A stretch of 64,000 bases of DNA. Source: Salvia splendens. Lineage: Eukaryota > Streptophyta > Magnoliopsida > Lamiales > Lamiaceae. The notes under the pieces are model-generated. The model saw only the letters and a list, made by a program, of their open reading frames with translations, had not been told where the DNA came from and did not search any database. The translations under genes were made by a program, and so were the position numbers. The stretch covers positions 13,982,589 through 14,046,588 of the forward strand of contig NC_056052.1 in NCBI RefSeq assembly GCF_004379255.2, in the 5' to 3' direction. Of the stretch, positions 12,101 to 22,730 are shown piece by piece. Each line of letters starts with the position of its first letter. The first letter of the stretch is position 1.

Positions 12101-13329
12101 TCCCTCAGCATGTTATCGATGGCATCATTAATACACCGATCCTCCATGACGAACAGGATATCCCGAGGTGGAACCTCTCTAAGCATGGGGAATTCACGGT
12201 GGCTTCGACATGGGACACACTTCGAGGACGAAACCCGATCATCCATGGTTTGGGGGACGTTTGGAAGGTAGGCCTCACCAACTCAATAGCCATCTTTATC
12301 TGGAGGCTTCTCTCCAATCGGGTGCCGGTTGACACGAAACTTCAGTGGCGGGAGATTGAGCTAGCCTCTAAGTGCCAATGCTGCCCCCACAGACCGAACA
12401 CTGAGTCACTCCAACACCTCTTCATCCAGGGATATGGAGCTCGCAGAGTATGGAGTGAGTTCGACGGCTGGTTCACAGGCCCGTTCCCACGCATCCATAT
12501 CAATGACACAATCCCTACGAGAATCGAAGTGTGGGCGCGAAGGTGCCAACAGCCGAACAAGAAACATCTTAGCCGAGCCACTCCATACCTCATCCTTTGG
12601 TTTATTTGGTCGGAGAGAAACAGGAGCCGCCACCAAGGCACACAGTTTAAACCACAAAACGTGGTATGGCAGGTCCACATGTTCATTCGAAATGCTATGT
12701 CTAATGGAAGCCTGAAGCCGAAACATTGGAAGGGAGTTAAACTTGGAATCAATATTCCTCAACAAGCGGCGGCAATCAGGGCGCTACCCCTAGCCATGGC
12801 AATCAAATGGAACCCCCCGGATCAGCCGTGGATAAAGCTCAACACGGATGGCTCCTATAATGAAGCGAACGGCAGTACAGGGGCTGGCGGGATTATTCGA
12901 GACCACTCGGGTAAGATGCTCGTCGCCGTCAGCACACCCCTTGAAGCCCACTCGGCGTTAGAAGCGGAGCTGTTGGCCATGATTCACGGGCTAAATATAG
13001 CCAAGGAATTCGGCCTACCAATCTGGATTGAGTCAGATGCAGAGCAAGCAATCAAATTGGTCAATGGGACGGGATGGGGGCCGGCACTCGCTCGGCAAGC
13101 GGTGGCGCAACTAACCATTCTCAAACGCCAACTCAAATTCCGAGCCACCTTCATACACAGGGAGGGGAACAAAGCGGCGGACTTCCTTGCGAAAATGGGG
13201 CTAGTCCAAAACAGTGGCCTACGAATGCACTACAACTCAGCACCGAGAGAACTATTGGACTTGGTTAGATTGGACGAGATGGGAGTGTCGCACATCCGAA
13301 ACCTAGACGGGGACGGGCATCAAAGTTGA
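9162..13329 (+). pseudogene. ORF2 of LINE C, frameshifted by one extra A
   Basis: Starts at ATG 9162, directly after the ORF1 stop (TAATAATG). Endonuclease motifs: FWNVRG, MEPLT, GGDFNT, SDHGP (about residue 215). RT motifs: SGFVKGR, KIDMAKAYDRV (about 574), RQGDPISP (about 630), YADD (about 680). Then zf-RVT with its Cys/His cluster near 12375-12425, and RNase H with DEDD residues (NTDGS, AELLA, ESDAE, NKAADF). At 11436-11439 there are four A where LINE D has three; this shifts the frame at about residue 759, just after the RT motif FLYLGVPI, so thumb, zf-RVT and RNase H are out of frame. Everything else reads through to 13329. Confidence 0.92.
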
Positions 13330-13398
13330 TCATGAGACGATGGGAGATAATAGTGACTAGCTTTGTGGTTAATTGTATTTTGGAAAGGAGTATGATGA

Positions 13399-13423
13399 GG
13401 TCCGAACCTTGTGGGATCGGACC
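13399..13423 (+). other. Covarying stem in the LINE 3' UTR
   Basis: GGTCCGA (13399-13405) pairs with TCGGACC (13417-13423). LINE F has the same stem (53846-53852 with 53864-53870). LINE E has an 11-bp version (43742-43766). LINE G has GGTCCGG paired with CCGGACC (55216-55239), a paired A-T to G-C change. The stem is in the transcribed 3' UTR, about 120 nt before the tail in LINE C. Function unknown; the compensated change suggests the RNA fold is kept. Confidence 0.65.
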
Positions 13424-13497
13424 GCATACTACTCTTGATTTTGTTACGGCACACCACTTTTGGGTGTGGCCACGCCTTGTAATTATCTCTTTTGGAA

Positions 13498-13543
13498 ATA
13501 TAGGGATGAGGGACCCACGAACCCTCCACCGTAGAGGTGTTTG

Positions 13544-13546
<3 letters not shown>
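13498..13546 (+). other. Conserved LINE 3' terminus with short stem-loop
   Basis: The last 50 nt before the tail are nearly the same in LINEs B, C, D, E, F, G and K. They contain CACC, a 5-nt loop and GGTG (13527-13539 here), then TTTGATT and the tail. The loop varies (GTAGA, GTGAA, ATGAC, ATAAA) while the stem does not. LINE M has a different sequence able to form a hairpin at the same place. In some LINEs such hairpins are what the element's RT recognises; that role is inferred here. Confidence 0.7.
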
Positions 13547-13580
<34 letters not shown>

Positions 13581-14417
13581 AAGAACCCCACGTATAAGGT
13601 TTGGCAGCGGACTCCCTTGATTGATAATCTGGTTTGATCCACTTCCAGAGCTTGGAAAACCTCGACCCGTTGGCTATATGATCAGCCAAGAACCTCGGTA
13701 TGGTTGAACGCCACAAGAACTTGCTCAAAGTATCTTGATAAGTTCCAAACAAGTGAAAAACTCTACAAAGAGAATTCAACTCACAAGACAAAGTCTATTT
13801 TCGTATTTGATCAATGGTGTCCTCAAATGACATGCTTACAAGCCTATTTATAGGCTAGAATGGACTCTTGAAAGTCTCATATCATTAGTACAACTTAAGA
13901 CCTTTAGAATGACTCATAATAAGTGAAAAGTAACTCCTAACTATTGGTGTGACTTTAGGACATCTAAAGTCACTCATTTAACTCAAAAAGTAACTTAAAA
14001 ATGACTCTTCATTTTTGCTGCTCCAACTTGGACGAAAATGCATCATTTATCTTCAATTTGGGCCTCCAAAATGTGATATATATTGACTCAAAACTTCATG
14101 CATTGGGCTGCCCACTAACTTGAATAATATTCACCATTTGGCCCAATGTTGAATGGTCTTGGAATTGGGCTTTTATTTCATCAACTAAAAGCATCATGGA
14201 CTCCTTTATCTTCTTAGCTCTAGCTCTTGTAATTGGTCCACTTTGAATGATTAATGGATCCATCTTCTTGTCCTTGTTGATCAGCTTGGGTGTACCTCCA
14301 TCAGGAGACACTCCCATGCATGGAGGTGAAGACATGCCAAGAGAGGAATGACCTTCAAATCATTGAATTTCAAGGGGGGCTTTCTTACCCGCCGGGTACG
14401 GACTCCTTTTATTAATC

Positions 14418-17400
14418 ATGTCAATACATCTTCTGTTTTGGAACGTTAGGGGGATCGCGAACGCGTCAACCCAAAACGTCCTAAAAAGACTAATTAAATC
14501 TCATAATATTTGCTTTCTTGCAATAATGGAGCCGCTTACAACCCCTAACCCGGACAAATTCTCAAAGAAATTGGGGCTGATCTACAAGGGGTCAAATATC
14601 AACGAGAAGATTTGGATTTTTGTAGAGGAAGGGGCTAACTTCGAAGTTAAGGATGAATCGGAATAGTTGCTCCATGGGCGGCTCACTTGCCAGTGGCTAC
14701 CAACACCTATTGAGATCTCAGCTGTATATGCTAAGTGTACGAGAGGGGAGTGGCTTGCACTGTGGGACAAGATGAGAGACATCACCCAAATGTCGGAAGG
14801 GAGGCCTTGGTTCATTGGAGGGGACTTCAACACATCCTCTTCACTCGCGATAGGACGGGAAGCGACACCAATCGGCAAGTGGAGATGGTTGACTTCGCCG
14901 AGGCAATAGTGGATTGCCGATTGTTGGACCCGGGCTTTGATGGCTTGGACTACACCTGGGCAAAGAATGGCCTCATGGAAAGATTGGATAGAGTGCTGGT
15001 CAGCGAAATGTCAACCCAACTTTTTGACTCAATTAGAGTCACTAATCTTCCCCGTGTAGCCTCGGATCATGGGCCAATACTCGTCCGGTGCAGAATTCCG
15101 ACAACCTGGGGGGTGGCAGAGCGTTCCGGTTCCAAAACATGTGGGTGCGGCATGAGGGGTTTGCTGATTTGGTGCGAGTAGATTGGATGGCTCCCACGGA
15201 GGCTACAGGCCTACTCAACTTGAAGATCAAGTTAGCAAGGATTAAACAGACATTCAAATGGTGGAACAAAGAGGTTTTCGGGAATATTCACACCAACCTC
15301 AAAGCCTGTGAAGAGAATATTGTCGTGGCTCAATCTGAGTTCGAGGAAGACCCCTCGGCCCGGAACAGAATGGAGATCAACAAACAAATAGCTAAGTACG
15401 TCCTTCTTCTCAAGATGGAAGAAGACTTCTAGCGCCAGAAAGCGGCTCTCCGTTGGCTGGAAGAGGGTGATAAAAACACTAGGTTCTACCAAAGTTGGGT
15501 GAAGCAAAAGAGAATTCGGTTGCGAATCCACAAAATTAATGCTAATGGGAGGGAGCTCACGGATGACCTTGAAATCAAAGACTCGGCGGTCGAGTTCTAT
15601 CAAAACCTCCTTGCGCCAACTTACCCGGAGTTGGCTGCTTCGGACCTTGCATATGCCGACGACATCATTATTTTCATGCAAGCGGCAACGATATCCCTCA
15701 GGAGGCTTAGAGCGTGCCTTGACCACTATGGAGAGGTGTCGGGCCAACAAATCAATCTGGCCAAGAGCAACTTCTACATTGCGGAAGCGCATGAAGGATG
15801 GTCGAACTCTATCCAAATGGAAGGGGGCTTCTCTAGAGGTACCTTCCCGTTCCTTTATTTGGGGGTTCCAATTTATCGAGGTGTGAAGCGCTCGGATATG
15901 TTTATGTTCCTACGGGAAAAGATACGGCTAGAATTTCAGGGTGAGCCCATCGACAACTTTCTTTCGGGGGGACACTCACATTAATCAAGAGCACGCTTGA
16001 GGCGGTCCCACTGGATATCTTTCAAGCAATCGAGCCTACGAGTGGAGCCCTCAAGAAGCTGGACCAGCAAATGGCTTGCTTCTTCTGGAGATCGACTAGT
16101 GATAAGAAAAGGACACACTGGATTGGCTGGGACCAAATCTGCCTCCCCACGGCCGAAGGGGGCCTTGGTATCCGCAACCTTAAAGAGGTACTTCGTGCTT
16201 TCATTATTAAACTTTGGTGGAGGTTTCGTGAACAGAATTCCTTGTGGGCACAATACATGATGGCCAAATATTGCCACAAAGCATCCCCTCTAAAATCTAG
16301 AACGTCCGGAAGGCATAGCCCGACGTGGAAAAGGTTGCTAAAGGTGCAACATCCAGCTCACCCCCACGTTAGATGGGTGGTGGGACAGGGGAAGATTTAT
16401 TTCTGGGACGACATTTGGATTGAGGATGTTGCGCTAAGGGAGCTATGCATTGACGACCATGGCTCCCCCTTGACTATGGTTTCGGATTTCATCCGGGATG
16501 GGACATGGGACAAGGCCAAGTTACACATGCTCCAGGACCAAGCCGGCCTCCCTCAACAAGCTTTAGCACATATCCTTGACACTCCAATTGTCCCGAGGGA
16601 GCCGGACACCCCGCGATGGGTCCTCTCCCGGATGGGCGAATTCTCTTTGGCCACGACATGGGAAACCATTCGCTCACAAAGGCCAATCATCTCGGAGCTT
16701 GATGATATTTGGAAAGCCGGACTCACCAAGTCAATTGCAATTTTCAATTGGCGCCTCTTGTCGAATCGGATCTCGGTTGACACAAAACTCCAATAGAGAG
16801 GGATTGAGATGGCATCCAAATGCCAATGCTGCCCTGTTGGACCGAACGTTGAGTCCTTGCAACACCTTTTTATTCAAGGCCGTGGGGCAACTAGCATATG
16901 GAGGGAATTTGACGGGTGGTTCGTGGGATCTTCTCCGGGGATCAGAATCAATTATACAATCCCAGAGAGAGTCGACGTGTGGTCACGAAGGACACAACAA
17001 GATAAGAAAAACTTGTGCCATGCCTTGTCGTACCTCATCATGTGGTTCATTTGGGCAGAACGAAATAGGAGCCGACATGACCAAGTCCCCTTCAAACCTT
17101 ACAATGTGATATGGCAAGTGCAAATCTTCATCCGGAATGGTATGGCTATTGGTACCATCAAGCCGAAGCATTGGAGAGGCATGCTCTTGAAGATGAATGT
17201 CCCAAGCCAAGCCGAGTCGCGAAGGCCAAGACCGCTTGCCATGCAAGTCAAGTGGCACCCCCCGGACCAGCCCTGGATAAAGATTAACACGGATGGTGCA
17301 ATTTCGTCGGTGACGGGCAAGGCCGGGGGAGGAGGGGTAGTTCGAGAGGATACCGGGAAAGTCCTTGCCGCATTAGCTACCCCACTCGACGCTCAATCAG

Positions 17401-17768
17401 CCCTTGAGGCCGAACTTATGGCCATCCACCACGGCCTCGTCATAGCCAAGGAGTTCAATCGGCCTATATGGATTGAATCAGATTCCGAACTAGCCATCAA
17501 GTTGTTCAATGGTACAACCTGGGGGCCGGCGCATATCTGCCGGACCATGGCGCGCCTCGCCATCCTCAAACAAAAACACCACATCCGAGCCACCTTCATC
17601 CACCGGAAGGGAAACAAAGCGGCTGATTGGTTAGCCAAGATGGGACTGGACCTTTCAAGCTTTCGTCACATGTTCGAACAAACGATCCCTAGAATGCTCA
17701 AAGCCATCATCCGTATGGACGAGATGGGCCTCCCCAACATTCGAGTCCAGAATGAAGATCGCGAGTAA
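14418..17768 (+). pseudogene. ORF2 of LINE B (endonuclease-RT-RNase H), deleted and broken
   Basis: Starts at ATG 14418, 2 nt after the ORF1 stop (TAATCATG). The endonuclease (FWNVRG at the start; ASDHGP near 15060) carries a TAG at about 14664-14666 and a deletion around 14680. A Trp codon has become TAG at about 15430-15432. Near 15645 the RT jumps from its N-terminal region straight to LAYADD, so roughly 260 codons including the first catalytic Asp motif and the RQGDP region are gone. The thumb, zf-RVT and RNase H are better kept (NTDGA near 17288, AELMA near 17412, ESDSELA near 17480, GNKAADW near 17612), with a TAG near 16795. Non-functional. Confidence 0.88.
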
Positions 17769-18029
17769 ACAAGGGGCCAAGGAGGGACGGTTTGATTATG
17801 AGCTCAACGGACGCTGGAGAGTATGGTGGTGTCGCGCTACCCATGGCATGTGCCCCTCTTACTCTTATATCGTAATTGTTCTTGTGGTTCTTTGTAATTA
17901 TTTTTGGTTTCCCTAGACTTAGATGGTTCGTCCTTCTTGTATCCCCTCAAATGTAACATCTTTTGCTTTGCAATATAGGGATGAGGGACCCACGAACCCT
18001 CCACCGTGAAGGTGTTTGATTAAAAAAAA

Positions 18030-18826
18030 TGTGAATATTATGTGTGATGAGGAAGGCATGTTTGTGAATCCGTTTTGAAGCCTGAATGTGTATGTGGAAG
18101 CATGAATATGTATGTGTGGAACTATGATAGACAAACTAGGGTTTGTGGGTGTTGAGCATGAAAACTATTGTGTACAGGCAGTAGGTTCCGACTACTGTTA
18201 GACCAATCAAACGATCTTATTTTGGCACGAAATTTGAACTGGATGAGGTTTTGGATGTCTTCTGTGTTGTGTCCAAATTTCAGCTTCAATCGATGACAAA
18301 TGATTTTTAACGAATTTTACAATTGAAGTGCGCAGTCCTGTCAGAATCGTGTTTTGCCTTGTAACAGTTCAGTGAGTTTCGACTTTGATTTGATCGATCA
18401 AAAGATGCCAAATTTTAACTGGATAAACCCTTATGTGTCTACTGTGTGGTGACCAAATTTTAGCTTCAAAGGATATCGGATAAAATTTTAATGATTTTTA
18501 CAAAAGGACTGCGCTGTTCTGCCAGATTCATGTTTTGCCGTAATAGTCCTTGTTGACAAGTTTTGAATGAAGTGCATGAGTAAGGATCTGATCCTATGAA
18601 GTGGTTATGTGTTGCACGTTGATGTGTGCTAAAGTGATAGTTTTTTTTTACTGTGAACGATTATGATGGGCAATGTAAGAAAACGATGAAAGGAACGATA
18701 GGGCATGTGCATGATTAATGTGTTGGTGGAAAACTGATTGTGTTATGTGCTTACGGTGTTGACAAGGGTTATTGTGCGTACGTGAGTACAAAGAAGCAAG
18801 ATTCGTGATAAAGTTGTGAACTGTGA
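18030..18826. other. Unassigned spacer between LINE B and LINE K
   Basis: AT-rich sequence with no LINE or Gypsy similarity that I can recognise and no convincing ORF. It starts just after the A8 tail of LINE B and ends at the AT-rich tail of LINE K. The start (TGTGAATATTATG, 18030) and the end (TGTGAATTATTATT, about 18821) look alike, which may be chance in AT-rich DNA. It contains the two-copy degenerate repeat listed separately. It could be old host DNA or a decayed LTR. Confidence 0.5.
18186..18541. repeat. Two degenerate tandem units of about 180 bp
   Basis: 18186-18363 and 18374-18541 align along their length: CGACTACTGTT against CGACTTTGATTTG, then CAAATTTCAGCTTCAA against CAAATTTTAGCTTCAA, then GACTGCGC-type and CATGTTTTGCC-type ends. 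Copies are clearly diverged. I do not recognise the family. Confidence 0.6.
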
Positions 18827-19106
18827 ATTATTATTATTATTATTTTTAATCAAACACCTTCACGGTGGAGGGTTAATGGGTCCCTTATCCCTATATTGCA
18901 CAAAAATCAGGGGATACAAATTTAGGATTACATGAAGACCGATCAATCTATCTATGCCTAGAAGGTCAAAAAAGCTTGTACAAAAATCTAGAACAATTAC
19001 ACCACAAGAGTAGGTAAGGGTCGTGCCGATGATGGCTCGACACCTAGGTACTCTTTGGCGTTCGGTGATGACGAGATCGGTGGAATCCTTCCTTGGTACC
19101 CTTTTC

Positions 19107-22100
19107 CTACTCATGCTCTACATCTTGTTCCCAGACACGAATATTGGGGATCCCCATTTGCTCCATTCGGATGATATCCTTGAGGCCTCTCGGAGCGGCT
19201 TGGGCGTTCCAAACTTGTCTACTGCTTAACTCCAATCCCATTTTCGCAAGGTAGTCGGCCGCCTTATTTCCTTCTCGGTGAATGAAGGTGGTACGGAGTG
19301 TTAGGTGAGGCTTGTTTAGGGCTATGTGCACCATGGCCTGGCGGATGTGTGCATGCCCCCAGCCTTTTCCTTCCACTAATTTGATTGCTTGCTCGGCATC
19401 CGCTTCGAGCTAAATTGGTTTCACGAATCCTTAGCCATTATCAAGCCATGGTGCATGGCTAGTAACTCGGCCTCAAGAGCCGAATGTGCGGTTAGCGGTA
19501 ACGCAAAGGCTACAAGTAACCTACCCAAATGGTCCCGTATGAGGCCTCCCCCCTCGGCTTTTCCGTTTGATTCATTAAAAGAACCATCCGTGTTGAGCTT
19601 CAGCAATGGTTGACTCGGGATGTGGCTGTGGCTGTGGCTGTGGTTGATTCATTAAAAGAATCAGGGGTTCCATTTGATCATCATAGCTAGTGGATATGGC
19701 CTTCTTGGTGCGGCATGACTCGGGATGTTGACTCCAAGCCTAACTACCTTCCAATGCTTCGGCTTGAGGCTGCCGTTGGACATGCTATTTCGAATGAATG
19801 TGAGGGTCTGCCATACCACGTTGTTTGCCTTGAACTGGACTTCTTGGTGTCTGCTTCAATTCCATTCTACCCAGATTAACCAAAAGATGAGGTATGGCAA
19901 GAGTCGGCTGAGATGTTTCCTACCTGATTGTTGTGATCTGTTCGCCCATACTTCGAGCCTAGTTGGTATGGTGTCGTTGATCCGAAGTGGGGGGGAAGAG
20001 TCTTCAAACCACCCGTCAAATTCCCTCCACTCCTTAATAGCACCGGCTCCTTGAATGAAAAGGTGTTGTAGGGACTCGGTATTTGGCCGTAGGGGCAGCA
20101 TTGACACTTGGACGCAAGCTCATTCTTCCGCCATTGGAGCTTTGAGTCGACTGGAATTCGATTAGATAGGAGCCTCCAAATAAAAATGGCAATGGTTGTA
20201 GTTAGGCTTGCCTTCAATATATCTTCAAGTCCTTGGCGTCCGGATTGTTTCCCATGTCGAGGCTAGCGAGAAGTCACCGCACCGGGATATGGTCCATCTC
20301 GGTATGTCCGGTTCCCCAGAGAAAATCGGTGTATTGAGGATATCAGTGACGATCTGTTGCAGAGGGCAGCCTGTTCATGGAGAAACTATAATATTGATTC
20401 GTCCCAAGCACCTTCTTTGATAAACTCCGAAACGGTCGTCACGGAGCTACTCCTCTCATCGATGCAAAGCCCCCTAAGCGGTGTGTTGTCAATCCAAATA
20501 TCATCCCAGAAGAAGATCTTTCCTAACCCGACTATCCATCGAATGTGCGGGTGAGCATGGGCCCAGGCTCTGGCCAGCCTCTTCCAGGTTGGGCTATTTC
20601 TTCCCGAGGTTCTCATGTTGAGAGGCGAGGATTTGGAACAATATTTACTCATCATGTATCGTGCCCATAGGGAATTCTGTTCAATGAATCGCCACCACAA
20701 TTTAATGTTGAAGGCTCGCAACACCTCCTTAAACTTGCGAATTCCAAGCCCTCCTTCGTTGGTTGGGAGACACATTTGGTCCCAGCTAATCCAATGGGTT
20801 CTTTTCCTTTCATTTGTCGAGCCCCAAAAGAACCTCGCCAATTGTTGGTCAAGGAGTTTAAGGGAGCCGGCTGTTGGCTCAATAGCTTGAAAAATGTGAA
20901 CGGGAATCGCCTCAAGGGTACTCTTAATTAGAGTTAGCCTCCCTCCAAAAGATAGGTGTTTATGCGCCCATCCGGATATCTTCCTACCAATATTCTCCAG
21001 GATAAACATGAACATATCCAAGCGCTTAATTCCTCGGTTTATGGGAACACCCAGGTAGAGGAAGTGAAATTTCCCCGAGAAAAGCCACCTTCAGATTGGA
21101 TTGCTTGTTCCCATTGTTCATGTACTTCGGCGATGTAGAAGTTGCTCTTGGCGAGGTTGATCTGTTGCCCGGAGACTTCCTCATACCCATTAAGACAGGC
21201 TCTAAGTCGGCGCAGGGGGGTCTCGTCGCTTGTGTAAAGATAATGATATCATCGGCATATGCTAAGTGGCTGATTTCCATGCACCGCCTAGAAGCTTTGA
21301 ATGTCATCTCCCTTCTGCCTAGTATGAGCTTGTCAAGGGCCATCGACAAATAATCCGCTGCCATCACGAACAAGGCAGGTGAGATGGGATCACCTTGCCT
21401 TAGACCTCGGGTTGATTTGAAGAAACCAGCGGGGGCACCATTAATAAGAACTGAGAACCAACAAGACCCAACGAACCATTTAATAAGGCCAATCCAAGCC
21501 TCCGGGAAGCCCATGCGTCGGAGAACTTTGGTAAGAAAGCCCCATTGAACCCTGTCGTAAGCCTTGGCCATGTCAATCTTGATTGCCACATTCAGAGCTG
21601 GGGAACATCTTGCGAGCTCATGGAACATCTCATGGGCGAGGAGGACATTGTCGTTTAGGAGTCGTCCCTTCACAAACCCAGATTGGTTAGGAGATATGAC
21701 TTGTGGCAAAAAAGGTGTGAGTCTAGCCGTTTGTACTTTGGTGAGGATCTTATTGAAGACATTGCAAAGGCTAATAGGGCGGTAGTTGCCCATGTTTCGA
21801 GCGAGGCCTTTTTTAGAATGAGAACAATGTTTGTAGCAGGTCTCGCCAATTTGCACTTTGCGAGGATCGGGCCATGATCCGAGGAGACTCTTGGAAGGTT
21901 GGTCACCCTCGATGCCTCAATTACTTTGGTCCATGCCTCGCTAACAAACATTCTGTCCAGCCTTTCGAACAGCCCGTTTTTGGCCCATGTATACTCCGCT
22001 CCATCATAACCCGGGTCAAGGAGTCGGCAATCTTCAATTGTTTCTGCAAAGTCGATTATCTCGCCCTGCCGATTGTTGTCACTCCCTACCCTATCAACAT

Positions 22101-22526
22101 GTGAGAGGATCGTGTTAAAATCCCCTCCGATCAGCCATGGAATGCCTTCCACTTGGTTCGAGATCTCCTTCATTTTATCCCATAGGGGATGTCTTTCCGA
22201 TCTTGTACACTTTGCATAAACGGCCGAGATGAAGAAGTGGCTAGCCATGCAGTTTGAAGTTAGCCTCCCATGAAGGATTTGATCCCCATCCTCTTCGATA
22301 TCGAAGTGGGCTTCTTCTTCGGTAAAGATCCAAACCTTGCAGGTTGTGTTAGGCCGTTGAAGTTGAGCCCAAGAGCCTTAGAGTATCGGTCCGGGTTAGG
22401 AGTTATGAGTGGCTCCATTATTGAAAGAAACACAACATTATAGCATTTGATTCATCTTTTTAACACGTTTTGGGTGGGCGCATTAGCGACTCCCCTAGCA
22501 TTCCAAAACATTATATTGTAAGACAT
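19107..22526 (-). pseudogene. ORF2 of LINE K, broken
   Basis: Starts at ATG 22526 (MSYNIMFWN). The endonuclease is kept in pieces to about 21850 (GGDFNT near 22130). At about 21838 the sequence jumps from endonuclease to RT, removing the end of the endonuclease and the RT N-terminus that LINE A keeps (about 2360-3130). RT from 21800 to 20386 has SGFVKGR, DMAKAYDRV, RQGDPISP and YADD, with a frameshift near 21040. TAG at 20386-20388 matches the one in LINE A. RNase H remnants occupy about 19606-19107. At 19616-19672 a patch of TGTGGC repeats and a copy of nearby sequence interrupts the segment before RNase H. Non-functional. Confidence 0.87.
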
Positions 22527-22690
22527 ATTAATAAGGTAGGTTCGTACCCGGAAGGTATGAAGGCCCTCCTTGAAATAGGACAATTTGTCGATCTTCTTCC
22601 TCCCTTGTGTGTTCCCTGCCGTCAATTTGCAAGGGAGAGTCCTCAGCTTGTTCATAATGTGGTTGGATATCCATCGCCGCCACACCCTCC

Positions 22691-22730
22691 TCTCCACATC
22701 CATCAACATCTCTCCACATCCATCAACATC
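22691..22730. repeat. Perfect 20-bp tandem duplication in ORF1 of LINE K
   Basis: TCTCCACATCCATCAACATC occurs twice back to back, with a third imperfect unit following to about 22757. Twenty is not a multiple of three, so it breaks the ORF1 frame. Confidence 0.85.

Larger units (their letters stand above)
5834..13578 (+). mobile_element. LINE C: near-full-length young L1-type LINE
   Basis: Complete structure: 5' leader and stem-loop, ORF1 6106-9159, ORF2 9162-13329, 3' UTR, and a tail of about 32 A (13547-13578). The target ATCCAAGAACCCCAC is duplicated (5819-5833 and 13578-13592), with one A shared with the tail. It is almost the same sequence as LINE D in opposite orientation: about 7 differing residues in ORF1 and about 5 in ORF2. 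The one clear disabling lesion is an extra A at 11436-11439. The host is the solo LTR, so LINE C is younger than the LTR, which is younger than LINE B. Confidence 0.95.
5776..14303 (-). mobile_element. Solo LTR of the Gypsy family, split by LINE C
   Basis: A single LTR in minus orientation: 5776-5833 plus 13593-14303 (about 769 bp without LINE C and its duplicated target), matching the 766-bp 5' LTR of Gypsy P. It starts TGATGGAG (read leftwards from 14303) and ends TATATCA (reverse complement of 5776 onward). A 5-bp TSD, GGAGA, flanks it at 5771-5775 and 14304-14308. No internal Gypsy sequence adjoins it, so it fits a product of unequal recombination between two LTRs. The TATA-like CTATTTATAG (minus) lies near 13845. 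Confidence 0.92.
3464..14409 (+). pseudogene. ORF1 of LINE B (DUF4283-like, CCHC), interrupted
   Basis: RNA-binding ORF1 of a plant L1. The N-terminal part is read from 3464 to about 3781, then shifts frame; the main block runs from about 3780 to 4895. A DUF4283-like core lies at about 4500-4990 (motifs HAIVSKFSHSIP, RHPMRVFKW, ESPIAAIWCN). It is cut by TAG at 4893-4895 and TAA at 4992-4994, then frameshifted near 5055. The CCHC knuckle (CSDCRHVGHISEAC, C-x2-C-x4-H-x4-C) lies at about 5089-5130. A further TGA (5510-5512) and TAG (5588-5590) precede the acidic tail. The LTR enters after 5775; coding similarity resumes at 14309 and ends just before the ORF2 start at 14418. Confidence 0.85.
3464..18029 (+). 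mobile_element. LINE B: L1-type LINE split by a solo LTR that carries LINE C
   Basis: Plus-strand LINE in two blocks, 3464-5775 (ORF1) and 14304-18029 (end of ORF1, ORF2, 3' UTR, tail). The blocks belong together because 14304-14417 reads as the C-terminal end of an L1 ORF1 followed by TAATCATG and ORF2, and because the 5 bp on each side of the inserted LTR match (GGAGA at 5771-5775 and 14304-14308). The 5' end is missing: ORF1 begins about 100 codons in. The 3' end shows the family terminus (stem CACC/GGTG at 18002-18014, then TTTGATT) and an A8 tail at 18022-18029. ORF1 and ORF2 are both broken. Confidence 0.88.
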
